A stretch of 33,778 nucleotides of DNA from Phoronis australis (taxonomy: Eukaryota > Phoronida > Phoronidae): contig NMRA01000263.1 of assembly GCA_002633005.1 (NCBI GenBank), forward strand, positions 388,189 through 421,966, written 5' to 3'. The first letter of the stretch is position 1; every line of letters starts with the position of its first letter. The position numbers and the translations under genes were made by a program. Below the pieces are notes generated by a model. It did no database searches and was not told the DNA's origin. It was given only the letters and a program-made list of their open reading frames with translations. Positions 11,388 through 21,128 of this stretch are shown piece by piece.

Positions 11388-11705
11388 NNNNNNNNNNNNN
11401 NNNNNNNNNNNNNNNNNNNNNNNNNNNNNNNNNNNNNNNNNNNNNNNNNNNNNNNNNNNNNNNNNNNNNNNNNNNNNNNNNNNNNNNNNNNNNNNNNNNN
11501 NNNNNNNNNNNNNNNNNNNNNNNNNNNNNNNNNNNNNNNNNNNNNNNNNNNNNNNNNNNNNNNNNNNNNNNNNNNNNNNNNNNNNNNNNNNNNNNNNNNN
11601 NNNNNNNNNNNNNNNNNNNNNNNNNNNNNNNNNNNNNNNNNNNNNNNNNNNNNNNNNNNNNNNNNNNNNNNNNNNNNNNNNNNNNNNNNNNNNNNNNNNN
11701 NNNNN
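11388..11705. other. Assembly gap (318 N)
   Basis: An uninterrupted run of N. It lies between the microsatellite and copy 2 of the GTC/ATC-rich family, so a repeat-induced assembly break is likely and the true length may differ. Confidence 0.98.
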
Positions 11706-11905
11706 TGAACGCTCTTGCTGCATTCAGGTTGGTTTAGCTTCAATTGAACTAGACTGCAGCCTATTTCTTAATGATTTATGACATCTAAATTCGTCATATG
11801 AATGTTGTGATGTTGTTCATCATCGCCACCAACATCATCATATTCGTCATCATCGTCATCATCTTCGTCATCATCTCCGTCTTTTCCTTAATTTCGCCAA
11901 GTGTC
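11706..11905. repeat. GTC/ATC-rich repeat family, copy 2
   Basis: Starts right after the gap with GCTCTTGCTGCATTCAGGTTGG, parallel to copy 1 base for base for long stretches, and ends at TTTCGCCAAGTGTCGCTC. Its left end may be cut by the gap. Confidence 0.65.
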
Positions 11906-12090
11906 GCTCAAGACTAGCCTTTTTCTTACTGATTTCGGACTCCTACGTTCGTCATGTGTATGTTATTAACTTCTTTTGTTCATCCTCGCCACCATCTTCG
12001 TCATATTCGTCATCTTCGTCATCATCTTTATCGTCATCTTTTTGGTTAATTTCGCCAAGGTTCGCTCCTCGGAGCGCTTTCATTTCATTG
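11906..12090. repeat. GTC/ATC-rich repeat family, copy 3
   Basis: Follows copy 2 directly: TAGCCTTTTTCTTACTGATTT, then a TCGTCAT run, then AATTTCGCCAAGG and the small inverted repeat CGCTCC-TC-GGAGCG at 12063-12076. On the minus strand the triplets give an Asp/Glu-rich open frame (11952-12188), which I read as low-complexity sequence and not a gene. Confidence 0.6.
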
Positions 12091-12513
12091 TTAAAACGTA
12101 GCAGGTGACTTTCATCGGTACCAAGTCCAAAGAACCTAAAGACAATTGCAATGTTCATACTGGGACCATACAGGTACAATATTAACAAACAATATGCTTA
12201 ACTGCGCATGACATTGACGAACGCCCAACTTTCTGATAAGATTCTTAGAATCGCGGTTGTTTCACATCTGAATATCTCTGAAGGCAGTTGACCAAGAAAG
12301 TAATCTTCGGACTTTGCTGGCCAGGTTTTATCAACACGACTGCTTTTGGAAAAGTTATGCAACAATTTTAAGGCATGTCTCGGCGTTGGGTTTTATCATT
12401 TGAAGCAGTTGATGGCCAAGAAATTGTGAAGTCGGGTTAGGCTATAACCTATGGAGTAAAGCTGGTCATTGTGGGTGGCGCAACACTTAACGTTCTGTTA
12501 TTGCTACACCAAT

Positions 12514-12726
12514 CATGGGCGGCGCAACACTTAACTGTTAAAGTTATAAATCAACTCTAAGTGGCAACAGGAAAGATATTTCGAAAGATTTCTGAACTAA
12601 GTAGGGGGCTATAGCCCCCAGCCCCCCATATGATGCACCACCCATGTGACCATAATGGGCGGCGGAGCACTGAGATAAGTGTGGGCGTTATAGCCCCCTC
12701 CAGCCCCCTATGGTGCGCCGCCCATG
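12514..12726. mobile_element. GC-rich inverted-repeat hairpin pair, locus A
   Basis: The unit at 12655-12726 begins ATGGGCGGCG and ends CGCCGCCCATG, so its ends are inverted copies. Its middle holds AGCACTGA and a palindromic GGGCGTTATAGCCCCC core. A second, longer unit at 12514-12646 has the same ends, and a partial start lies at 12471. The same unit recurs at 20499 and 32099. I infer a small non-autonomous DNA element that tends to occur as doublets. Confidence 0.6.
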
Positions 12727-12770
12727 CCACAATATGTTTCATCAAGTTCAAACATTAGTCAACATTAAAA

Positions 12771-12821
12771 GGCAGACAGAAAGACAGACAGACAGACATA
12801 CTGAAAGAAAGACAGACAGGC

Positions 12822-12887
<66 letters not shown>
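12771..12887. repeat. CAGA microsatellite
   Basis: About 29 units of CAGA, slightly imperfect in the first half and pure in the last 70 bases. Confidence 0.95.
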
Positions 12888-12888
<1 letters not shown>

Positions 12889-13142
12889 GCTGGTAAAATT
12901 TAATTGAATCAGAAGTTCTTGTGAAGTTCCAAAAAGGATTGTTCTTCGTAAAAAGTTGTCAAGAAAACACTAACATAAAACACAAGTAAACAGAACCCCC
13001 CTTTGGTCGGGTATGTAGATATTTACCGGCGTTTTTAATTTGAACTTATTTCCTTATTTAGAACTGAACACACATGGCACTCCCTGTATTCTGCGGTTCT
13101 CTTACCGTGCGTTTGTTTACCTGCGCACAGGTTATGACCTAC

Positions 13143-13155
13143 TGACATCACGTCA
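13143..13155. promoter_or_regulatory. CRE/ATF-like site with nearby CCAAT
   Basis: TGACATCACGTCA contains two overlapping CRE-type half sites (TGACATCA and TCACGTCA), and ACCAATCC follows 6 bases later. This cluster lies about 100 bases before a strong splice donor and 1.6 kb before the membrane-protein coding exon, so a promoter or first exon here is reasonable. This is inference from motifs. Confidence 0.35.
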
Positions 13156-13164
13156 GATCGACCA

Positions 13165-13258
13165 ATCCCTAGGAGAGGACATTTCATCGAAGAGTATTTC
13201 TTGGTCCTACGCGCCCAGTATCACTTAGATCAGCTACAACAAAGACGCAAGCATATAG
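13165..13258 (+). other. Candidate 5' untranslated exon of the membrane-protein gene
   Basis: A clear donor GCATATAG|GTAAGCC ends the exon at 13258. The next good acceptor on this strand in range is ATTTTATTCTTTCAG, ending at 14715, six bases before the start codon at 14722. That would give a 1457-base intron inside the 5' UTR. The left border is arbitrary. Confidence 0.35.
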
Positions 13259-14508
13259 GTAAGCCACACTTATTCTCGCATATTTTGTTATTTTTGGTAG
13301 ATAATGAACACCTACCTTTACGTACTCAGTGTGTTATCTGTTAATCCAATTGAGAAATGGTCTGAGATTTATAACTCGATGTTCAGTTATCAACCACAAC
13401 AGACATTGCCAGTAGATAGCAAGAGTTTGTTATTAACATTTAACTTGCAGTAATTTCGACACTTACAAAATATTCTTTGGCGTTGCCTTAGAACAAGGTC
13501 TAGTTTTAAAACCCAACTCCGCGCTACACGATGCGAATAATGTGTACGGACCCATGTCACAATTTGCTGTACAATTGCATTTTGTGATTATTGCTAGCTG
13601 GAGTGGAATGTGAATGTTGTATTTGTGAAAAATTGGATGTACAGCTTGCACACCGCTGACACAGTAGGAGGGAGGGGGGGACAACAGGGCCATAACACCT
13701 GTTCATTGCAAAAAAGCCCTCCCGACCGTCGAAAAACATTTCAATTTTGCTTCACCGTCAGTGTTCAATGCAAAATGACCTAAGATTGCCACACATTTCA
13801 ATCAGTCCCAGCCGACGCCAACAATTTTGCGTTTGGCCCCTCATGTTGAGTACGTCTGGCAACACCAGTGTCAAATTGGATAGGGCGTGAGGTGCAATTC
13901 AGAGGCTAACATCGTATGTTTTTGTCGGAAGTTGCATTGAACATGTACAGTCAAGTTATAGTAAATAAACCGTTTCCCCTTTCCCTTCATATTTAATCAA
14001 AAGCGATTTTTGGGCGTATATAGGAGATATTTCTAAATTATTCCTGGTGGTGGAAAAAAAACAGACTACATATATGGTTGAATTTTATAATTAAAGTCGA
14101 ATGTTTCAATTGTGTTTTAAAAGTGCAAAGAAAATATTAAAGCGTTTTAGTTCCCCATCGGTGCAGTTCACCTTTTTATTGTGCTACACTGTTCGTGGTC
14201 TGCATCCAACACGATATGGGATTTCTTTGTACTCAAATAGTTGTTATTTTCCAAAATGAAGAGAATACGAAGTGTGGACGTACGGATGATGATATGGAAA
14301 TGACTGGTTGGCAAACAAATAACTGAAGCCATAAACTTATGTCATCGAAACGTTTATGGTTAAACGATAAGCATGTTGAGTGTGGAATAAATGGGGGTCA
14401 CGACATTTTTATTGTAGTGGGATACATTCTTAATTCATAAATTCCTCCAAGTCAAAACACATTTCTAATATGGGACAAGCTTTCCACATTCTTTCGATGT
14501 TCACGCAC

Positions 14509-14539
<31 letters not shown>

Positions 14540-14715
14540 GAATGTTTATAAACATTAAATGTTAACGCAGGATGTTCGAGAAAAAACGACATTGGAAGAG
14601 AAGTTGTGATTCGAGATCCAAAACATAGTCAAGCAAAAAGTCTTTTGAGTGAGCTCAGTGTTGCAGTTGTTTTGCAAAAATTATTAACATTCTTGGTTAA
14701 ATTTTATTCTTTCAG
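13259..14715 (+). other. Putative 5' UTR intron
   Basis: Bounded by GTAAGCC and TTCTTTCAG. It contains G-rich runs near 13667-13680 and a TTG triplet repeat at 14509-14540, and has no supported coding frame. Confidence 0.35.
14509..14540. repeat. TTG triplet microsatellite
   Basis: Ten consecutive TTG units (CAA on the other strand), 180 bases before the coding exon and inside the presumed 5' UTR intron. Confidence 0.95.
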
Positions 14716-14721
14716 ATTAAA

Positions 14722-16245
14722 ATGAAAACTCATCTGTGTCCGATTTCGCTGGCAATTTTATTGTCACTTGCTAGTTGTCAACCTGGCCCTCAGGGGCAGA
14801 GTAGCGGCAGAACCTCGACTACGACGCCAGAAACGTTGTCAATTGACAACAGGGCAATTACGAAAAACAGTAATGTCACAACGGAGCCAAAAGCAGATAC
14901 AAATCAGTCCACGAAGGGCACTCAAACGAGTGCTGTTACGACACCATTACCAATCTCCAACGTGAATTCAACCATCTACTATAACGAGACAAATAACACG
15001 CTGCAGATACATGTCAAATTACCGAACAATGGTACTCGTGTTAATTTATTTATCAGGAACTGGGAAGACCGCTCAAATATAAAATTTCTCACCGTCAACG
15101 GGTTCGCTGTTGATGTGACTGACTATATAAAAGATGACTCAAGCAACGGGACAGGTGTGGCCGATACATCAACGATGCCATCGTCTCCTCCTGCCAGCCA
15201 GACAACAGGTGACCAAAATTTTACTGTCACCAGGGCAGCCATTACAGTTGTTGTTACATTTTTAGTGACAGCATTCTTGTTCTCTGTAACGCTGTTCGTG
15301 CTGTATCGCTGCAAGTACTGTGTCTGTCGAAGAGGTAGAACAAACCAGCCATTAACTGAAAAGTTGCCGAAAAAGGAAGACAACTTTCAAATAACACTGT
15401 ACGATGTTGCTGAAAACGAGAAAAGTTCGGTAAAGGTCGGTTTTGAAAATCTGGCGTTTTCGGAATCCACGCCTTCAAAGCTGAAACATAAATCAGGACA
15501 AGTATATGAACTGGGAAACAATAGTCCTTCACGAACGCCTATCGGTGAATCGAACGGTGATGAGGAGACGTATTTCTATGCTGGTTACGCTACCACATCC
15601 CGGTCGAAAGGCGACGACTCAAAAAATGAACTCTATTCTTATGATGGGTTGTGCGCAGCGACACCAATTGAGAAATCTGACCCAAGTCAGGGGGATTACA
15701 CCTTGTATGACGATACCCATCGCAAGGGTGTAAATACTGGAGACAGCCAAAAAGTTGAGAACATTACGGATAGTGATGTGTACGCATTGTATGACGATAG
15801 TCACAGGACTTTAAACAGTGAGGCGCTCCCTGGCGGGCAGTCCGACGATGGAGTTTATGCACTATACGACGATTCCTATCGCTCCGAGACGGTGGTGCCT
15901 GGAATGTACCCAGTCGCAGAAAACAACGCTGACTTTGCAATTTATGCCAACACCCATCAACTATCTAAACAGAATGAGAACTGTTCTAACGACTACGCGC
16001 TCTATGACGATTCTCACCGGCAAGGAGAGACATGTGAAATTAGTCATAGGAATTCCGCAGCTTACGAAAAGTCACAGTCGAGTTGTGTAGCCGACCGAGA
16101 ATCAAATATCTACGGTTCTCACAGAGACCTCGTTAGAAGTGCAAGCAATAAAACATCACAATTGGAGAACACGCAATTGGAAATAGAAGAAAACGTGAAT
16201 GTAGAAGACGAAGGAGAACTGTATATCAATTTGTATTCAAATTAA
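14722..16245 (+). CDS. Type I membrane protein with repeated cytoplasmic tyrosine motifs (507 aa)
   Basis: A single long coding exon; the acceptor TTCTTTCAG lies 6 bases before the ATG, which has A at -3. Residues 1-19 form a signal peptide (hydrophobic ISLAILLSLASC, then QPGP). Residues 20-170 are Ser/Thr-rich with many N-glycosylation sequons (for example NVT 51, NST 82, NET 88, NGT 103, NFT 166) and a more structured patch at 83-137. Residues 173-195 are one transmembrane helix, followed by a Cys/Arg-rich stop-transfer (CKYCVCRRGR). The 310-residue tail repeats Y-[AT]-L-Y-D-D-[ST]-[HY]-R at 326, 354, 379 and 425, with a decayed copy at 405-411 (FAIYANTHQ). Y408-A-N and Y501-I-N fit the known Grb2 SH2 preference pY-x-N. 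No catalytic domain is present. I infer a cell-surface signalling scaffold phosphorylated by a tyrosine kinase. Family and ligand are unknown; I do not recognise the ectodomain. Confidence 0.9.
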   Translation: MKTHLCPISLAILLSLASCQPGPQGQSSGRTSTTTPETLSIDNRAITKNSNVTTEPKADTNQSTKGTQTSAVTTPLPISNVNSTIYYNETNNTLQIHVKLPNNGTRVNLFIRNWEDRSNIKFLTVNGFAVDVTDYIKDDSSNGTGVADTSTMPSSPPASQTTGDQNFTVTRAAITVVVTFLVTAFLFSVTLFVLYRCKYCVCRRGRTNQPLTEKLPKKEDNFQITLYDVAENEKSSVKVGFENLAFSESTPSKLKHKSGQVYELGNNSPSRTPIGESNGDEETYFYAGYATTSRSKGDDSKNELYSYDGLCAATPIEKSDPSQGDYTLYDDTHRKGVNTGDSQKVENITDSDVYALYDDSHRTLNSEALPGGQSDDGVYALYDDSYRSETVVPGMYPVAENNADFAIYANTHQLSKQNENCSNDYALYDDSHRQGETCEISHRNSAAYEKSQSSCVADRESNIYGSHRDLVRSASNKTSQLENTQLEIEENVNVEDEGELYINLYSN

Positions 16246-16864
16246 TATCCGTGTCAGTTGTTTTCAGGCGTTTGTACGTAAATGTTTAACTTATTACTTG
16301 GTGATATACAATTTCTCGCAGCAATCTACTGTTCGTGTGTTTTCCAAGATTCCCTGATGACTGTTCATCTGATTAGTCTGCATGAAATTTTTTTAAGTCC
16401 TTGGGTCATAGCTCTTACTACTCTTTTCTGATCATGTCTGGGGAGCAACCTCTCCTAACTTAAGTGTCGAGTCGTAGTTTCAAGCACTTGATGTTCGAAA
16501 AGTCCCCGCATTTTAAGGTTCACATGCATAAAAAAACAGATTTTTATGCCCTACATTACTTATCAAGAGGTGGCGGTGCATGTTGCCTCCTTAGCCAATT
16601 ACAAGCTCAGAATTTGAGAAGATCCAGAGGGTCATATTTATTAACATTCCGAACGATAAAAAAGGAAACTTGTATTCTGGGAAAACGTTGGTATCTATTC
16701 TAAACTATACAAGCAACTTGAGTGTGTTACATGCAGCTGTTTTCGCAACAGTGATTTTTTAACTTACATAGTAATTTTTCTGGTGTTCAATCATTGGTCG
16801 TTGACTTTATGACGTATGTCCCAATTTTATATTCTGGTTACTCTTGATATTCTACAGTAATAAA
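16246..16864 (+). other. 3' UTR with AATAAA signal at 16859-16864
   Basis: The first AATAAA on the coding strand downstream of the stop is at 16859-16864, which would give a 3' UTR of about 640 bases. An open frame at 16464-16703 within it shows no protein features. Confidence 0.5.
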
Positions 16865-17256
16865 AATATGCACTCTGTGTATTGTCAATGATATATTATT
16901 AATCTATTCCACGCATTGTAACATTTTTGTCACCTTTTGGAGTATTCTCCGTTTAGGAGCATTTCTAGATCCTTATTCAACATGCATGTTGACCTTTAAG
17001 TTTTCAAAAGCTTGCTGTTCCTACAACTAGTCAACAAGTTCTGAAAACTATGAAATTGATAAAAAATCATTAATATAGCGAAAAAACAATAACTTCAGCT
17101 TTGAGAACGAAGTAACCGTTTGTGCTTCATTCAGAAATATTTTTTGTCCCCTTTTTTGGGTCCATAGTTGCGATATCAAAAGCATCAAAACAAAATTGCC
17201 ACGTAAAGTGGTCACAGAAGTGATAAGCCTCCAGTGCCATGCTGCTCTCACGGCCT

Positions 17257-17395
17257 TGGATAGACCTCGAGTTCTTCAGGTCGGTTTTAACTATATATTA
17301 AAAAAGCATAAAGATGGTTCCATGTAATCAGTTCAACGAAACTATCTGAGCAGCCTGCGCACGTGTGGTACAAGGTGTACCAGATGACCACCAAT
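17257..17395 (+). mobile_element. Old 5'-truncated SINE copy
   Basis: From GGTTTTAACTATATATTAA through AAAGCATAAA to GCCTGCGCACGTGTGGTACA, this stretch aligns along its length with the body of the intact SINE at 19957-20195. The tRNA-like head is missing and the divergence is clear, so it is an older or truncated member of the same family. Confidence 0.7.
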
Positions 17396-17708
17396 TGTAT
17401 TTTTATTTTGTGTTTGAATTACCGTTCTCGAGTTAAACGAGAATTAATCATGACTAAGGTCCGACACTGGCGCGTTTCTCAGCCCAGTGCGTTTGTTTGC
17501 ACACCTGCTGCAGATCCCAGTTTCGTCCACCTCGACAAGAATCATACACATGTATCTAACTGAAAGATCGAGCCTAATTATTTTTCGGGAAAAATCTGGC
17601 CAAAGGTGGCACTGTGACGAACATTTCTTTGGATTTTTCGCTCCGCAGGATTCTTCTGTAATTTGATATGTAGATAGGTCTCGTTAACGGCTATCTAGGT
17701 TGTAACAT

Positions 17709-18260
17709 ATATGAAGCGCCAATGGGTTCTTTTAAGAACGGTACTCGTTTAAAAACGAATATGCTTAATCAACGCGTAGATTTGCTTAAAAAGCTCTAAA
17801 TTAGTTATTCAACGCGCTGAATTAGTTCTTAAACGATCATCGTTCTGCGCACTTTTGCTTAATGAACGCCCACTATTGCTTATTCAACGCGTACATATTA
17901 GTCAGTTGTATATAATCCATTCACGCCCGTGCAATCTAATCTTAAAATGGCGGAAGACTTTATGCATGGGTGCAAAGGAATTTTTTAAGAATGTTACAGA
18001 TTCTCATCAAGTGACTACGTAAATGATGGCGCCGCTGATTTTGTTAGGAACATGTATGTTTCAAACTACGATATTCATAAAAATTCAATTAATTGTGATT
18101 TTTGCTCAGGGATGCCCATAGTTTACGTACTCAATGTAAACTTGTCTTTGATTGGACATAACGAAAAACTAATTCATTGCGTTGAATAAAGTGCGCATTG
18201 AATAAGCACATTTCAACGCGCCAAAATGTAAAGTTTTAAGAACCCTTTGTTGCTTCATAT
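17709..18260. mobile_element. 552-bp non-autonomous inverted-repeat element
   Basis: The left end ATATGAAGCGCCAATGGGTTC pairs with the right end, whose reverse complement is ATATGAAGCAACAAAGGGTTC. Just inside, the word CAACGCG recurs at 17770, 17810, 17885 and 18214, usually preceded by TTAT or TTAA and ATT, and occurs inverted (GCGTTGAATAA) near 18179. Terminal inverted repeats plus clustered sub-terminal words are typical of MITEs whose transposase binds the sub-terminal sites. No coding frame is present. Target duplication is unclear (TA or ATAT). Confidence 0.7.
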
Positions 18261-18308
18261 TATGATTTCATCCGTTTCCCTCTTCGACCTAAGTTTCGAC
18301 AAATACAG

Positions 18309-18560
18309 ATGACTATATCCGATACCGGAACGTCTCAGGCTCCAGCGCAATCCCAGAATAACCTGGATACTATACCCGTCCTTTTATTCGCACTACCGGT
18401 CGATACGAAATTTACGCAGGCTCTAATTAAGTCGTTGCCAGTTCTCAGTCGCGTTTTAGGTAGTACTAGCATACACCGGGAGAGCTGTGGTTTGCAGCGA
18501 AGAAAAGTCGCTTTCGACATTGGTGTGTTTGGGTTCGCCGTCACGTCATTGGCGTTTTGA
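18309..18560 (+). CDS. Open frame after acceptor-like site (weak)
   Basis: TTCGACAAATACAG precedes an ATG at 18309 that opens an 83-codon frame (TGTSQAPAQSQNNLDTIPVL). It ends just before the segmental duplication begins and has no counterpart before the second copy. No domain is recognised and a 69-codon minus-strand frame overlaps it. It may be chance. Confidence 0.15.
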   Translation: MTISDTGTSQAPAQSQNNLDTIPVLLFALPVDTKFTQALIKSLPVLSRVLGSTSIHRESCGLQRRKVAFDIGVFGFAVTSLAF

Positions 18561-19724
18561 TTAAGTTATCGAGAAGGATGGCTTCGGTGACGTCGGCTGT
18601 GTATCTGTGGTCTGTCTCTTCGGCTCGTCAGTGATGTTTTAGTCGTTTGCTCGTTTGCGGCGGCGTCGCTGTGGATATCGTCATTAACAGTGTTGGCGTT
18701 GCTGTTGAAATCAAAAGTGTCTTCAGTATTGTTAATATATTCGTAGGTGGCGTCATTATCACTGGCAGCAGTTTCGCTCTAATTGGCAATGTAGTGTCGT
18801 TATTGTTAACGCGTCGGATTCAGTTTTATTGAGTTGCTGGCGGCATTGTCGGAACGTCAGCATCATCAGCGATATCTTACGGGTCGTCATTATAGTGCCA
18901 CGGTCGTTGCGGTCGCGATCGTCGGTGTTCTTGACGTCATTCGGTTTAAATAAGTGTCGCTTCTCAGAGCGCTTTCATTTTTTAATGTCACCGACTTAAG
19001 CTAGTCGTACAGAATCCAAGACAAGTTATACTTTAACTTATGAAAAAATCTGTTCTAACCCACGGGGGTATAGTCCCATACAAGATGGGCTGTGCCTCTC
19101 AAAATCTGTTGTAACCCACGAGGTATAGTTTCATACAAGGGATATATGGGGTGCCTCTCAAAAACGTGTTCTTGATCACGATCGTTTCCTTACGCAATAT
19201 GATTCATGGGAGTTCGAAACTCGACAAAAGAATGACTTCAACGGCACAAATGTCATGATGAGAGGTAAAAACTATGGTAATATTTACGTTCATGTAGCGT
19301 AGAGATGGTTTTCTTTCGTAGTACTTGGACAGGTTATACGTGTTTTTGGCTGAGCCTTGGAAATGAAAGACAACTTTCACTGAAAGCCGACTGTTCGTCA
19401 ATCAGGGATAATACGCGGACTTAGGGTTGGGGGCCAAAAAAAAAAACGCTGTCGGCATGCCTTTTTAGTTGCTATGCATGCAACTTTCAAGCTTTCAAAC
19501 AAAAAGTTTAGTCGTGTTTTCAACGTAGTTTGTGTTAACGAAGGTCTGCTACCGAACTACACTGAATATATTACTGATGAGGATTATGGTGATTATGATG
19601 GTGACATCACTACAATAACGGCGGCGGGGACTGGGTGCCATCGTATGGTAGACACTGATAACAATACAAGTTTGTGATTTTATCTATTGAACTGGTCACT
19701 GGTCACTTTTTGAATATCTTTAGT

Positions 19725-19733
19725 TATAAAAAG
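19725..19733 (+). promoter_or_regulatory. TATA box of upstream first exon
   Basis: TATAAAAAG is a full TATA-box match about 145 bases before the likely start codon. The aligned position in the downstream copy reads CATAACAAG (about 23989), so the box is degraded there while the flanking GTGCATTTCAAA is conserved. Confidence 0.5.
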
Positions 19734-19869
19734 ACCCAGCCGTGCATTTCAAATACAATGTCTACCTATGTATAGGTCTAATTGTTGTTCAGTGAGTGTG
19801 AGTGCAGCAATTCTCTATTTCAGTTGTACCGGAGAGACAGGGCGCAAGACGTCCCCTTGCCGACCTAAG

Positions 19870-19939
19870 ATGTCTTCTGTTGTTCTTTTCGTCATCTTAA
19901 CAGTAGGACTGACCGCTGCGTTCACCGACGGACAACCAG
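19870..19939 (+). CDS. Signal-peptide first exon, upstream version
   Basis: ATG at 19870 opens 23 codons with a classic secretory signal (hydrophobic VVLFVILTVGLTAAF, then TDGQP) and ends at a strong donor CCAG|GTAAGT in phase 1. The frame is also open upstream to an ATG at 19768, but the hydrophobic core and the TATA position favour the later start. The only downstream exon seen with a phase-1 acceptor and an open frame is at 26287, and splicing to it would give a secreted precursor of about 173 residues. No separate second exon for this copy is visible before 22650. It could be an alternative first exon of one gene or an orphaned relic; the preserved frame, donor and TATA box argue for function. 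Confidence 0.6.
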
Positions 19940-19956
19940 GTAAGTTTAAGGCACAT

Positions 19957-20195
19957 AGAGGAGGCAGTGTGGCCTTGTTGATAAGTGCCCGCTTTCTTTA
20001 CTCGAGGTCGTGGGTTCGAGTCCCACCAGGTCACACTGCTAAACCCTTGAGCCAGGTTTCTAGCTCCTCGGTTTTAACCATATATTAATAAAGCATAAAA
20101 ATATTTCCAGGTGATCAGTGCAATGGGCCCACATGCAAGGCCTGCGCACGTCTGGTACAACGTATATCACACCGCCTGCAACTATTTCAAAAAAA
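19957..20195 (+). mobile_element. Intact tRNA-derived SINE with 15-bp target duplication
   Basis: Flanked by the exact duplication AAGTTTAAGGCACAT (19942-19956 and 20196-20210). The head contains a pol III A-box-like TGGCCTTGTTGATAAGTGCC from 19970 and an exact B box GGTTCGAGTCC at 20013-20023. A body follows that is shared with 17257-17395, ending in an A-run. It sits 17 bases inside the intron, in the sense direction, leaving the splice donor intact. The paralogous intron (24226-24240, AAGTTTCAGGCACT) shows the empty site, so the insertion happened after the segmental duplication. Confidence 0.9.
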
Positions 20196-20498
20196 AAGTT
20201 TAAGGCACATTTTAGCTTCGTGAACATGTTAAAGATCAGTTTATTTTGATTTGTTTTTAAAAGACGTAACAATCAACCGAATGATTGAAATACGAACACC
20301 AGAGGCCCTTTTTTAGAGAATAAAATTGTCAGTTTGTTTGGGCTGGCCGGAAACAAAATTCGGAATTCTGTTTTTAAGCAGATAACTTTTACTGCTTGAT
20401 CGTGTGTTTTTGGAACGTTTTACTTCGTCCATTGAATGAGGCTGGTAGGCGTTATACTGAATATTAGGAAACATACTTCGTCCATCAGGCTGGTCGAC

Positions 20499-20668
20499 CA
20501 TGGGCGGCGTAGCACTGAAAAGTGGGCGGGGGGGGGGGGCTGAAGCTCCCTCAGCCCCCTTTGATGCACCGCCTATAGACCACGTGCGGCGTAGCCCTGA
20601 AAAAAGTGGGAGGGGGGCTATAGCCCNATAGCCCCCCCCCCCCAGCCCCCTATGGTGCGCCGCCCATG
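20499..20668. mobile_element. GC-rich inverted-repeat hairpin pair, locus B
   Basis: Two units of the 12655-type element: 20499-20574 (CATGGGCGGCG to TGCACCGCC) and about 20580-20668 (GTGCGGCGTAGCCCTGA to CGCCGCCCATG). Both have the AGC(A/C)CTGA word and a GGGCTATAGCCC-type core. A single N (20626) falls in the G/C run. The pair lies at the right border of the upstream segmental copy. Confidence 0.6.
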
Positions 20669-21113
20669 ACTATCGTAAACAAAAGTCATCGACAGTAGAA
20701 AGATGCATTCCGAAAAGGCGCAATCACTATTTCTAGGCTTCACATTTCCTGAACATAAATTTTAAGCACGGATTTGTCTGTGCAACAGACCACACCACAC
20801 TTCAGTCCATCAGTCATGCCAGTTTGTTTGCGTAAAGCGCTGCCTGTTGAGAATTCGACTAGCCAATCAGAAACGCCGGTGTAAAAAAATTTCCCTTAGG
20901 CTAGAAAAATTAAGTGATACCTGCCCGGCTACTGCCCCACCTAGCGGCGCGCAGGGAACCAGCGAGCTTTATAGGATGTAGGGACATCTATCGGTCGTCT
21001 CGTCTACTTGTTGAGCACTACAACGACGCCGATATCTGGCAAGGTGCACTGATCGATATCTTTATTCATGCAGGAGGCACCTTGTTTTTTAATGTGATGA
21101 GCCTCCCGAATCC

Positions 21114-21128
21114 GGGGGGGGGGGGGGG
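21114..21128 (+). repeat. G15 homopolymer
   Basis: Fifteen consecutive G, a possible quadruplex-forming and error-prone tract. Confidence 0.9.

Larger units (their letters stand above)
18616..20490 (+). repeat. Segmental duplication, upstream copy
   Basis: Aligns in order and orientation with 22653-24520: CTTCGGCTCGTCA (18618 and 22655), GTGGATATCGTCATT, GCTCTAATTGGCAA, the GTC-rich block, then the promoter region, the signal-peptide exon and about 280 bases of intron down to CGTTTTACTTCGTCCATTGAAT. This copy is interrupted by a SINE. Divergence is considerable, so the duplication is not recent. Confidence 0.8.

Noticed and set aside
11071-11781. 236-codon frame and several antisense frames around 11.1-11.8 kb
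   Set aside because: They consist of the CATA microsatellite and the N gap.
11952-12188. Minus-strand Asp/Glu-rich 78-codon frame
   Set aside because: Low-complexity product of the TCATC/GTC triplet run in repeat copy 3; copies 1 and 2 do not keep the frame.
14768-16090. Several shorter frames on both strands across 14.7-16.1 kb
   Set aside because: All are overlapped by the 507-codon membrane-protein frame, which has a signal peptide, a transmembrane helix and conserved repeats.
19957-20040. Functional tRNA gene
   Set aside because: A and B boxes are present, but the sequence continues into a SINE body with an A-tail and a target duplication, and a second truncated copy lacks the head.
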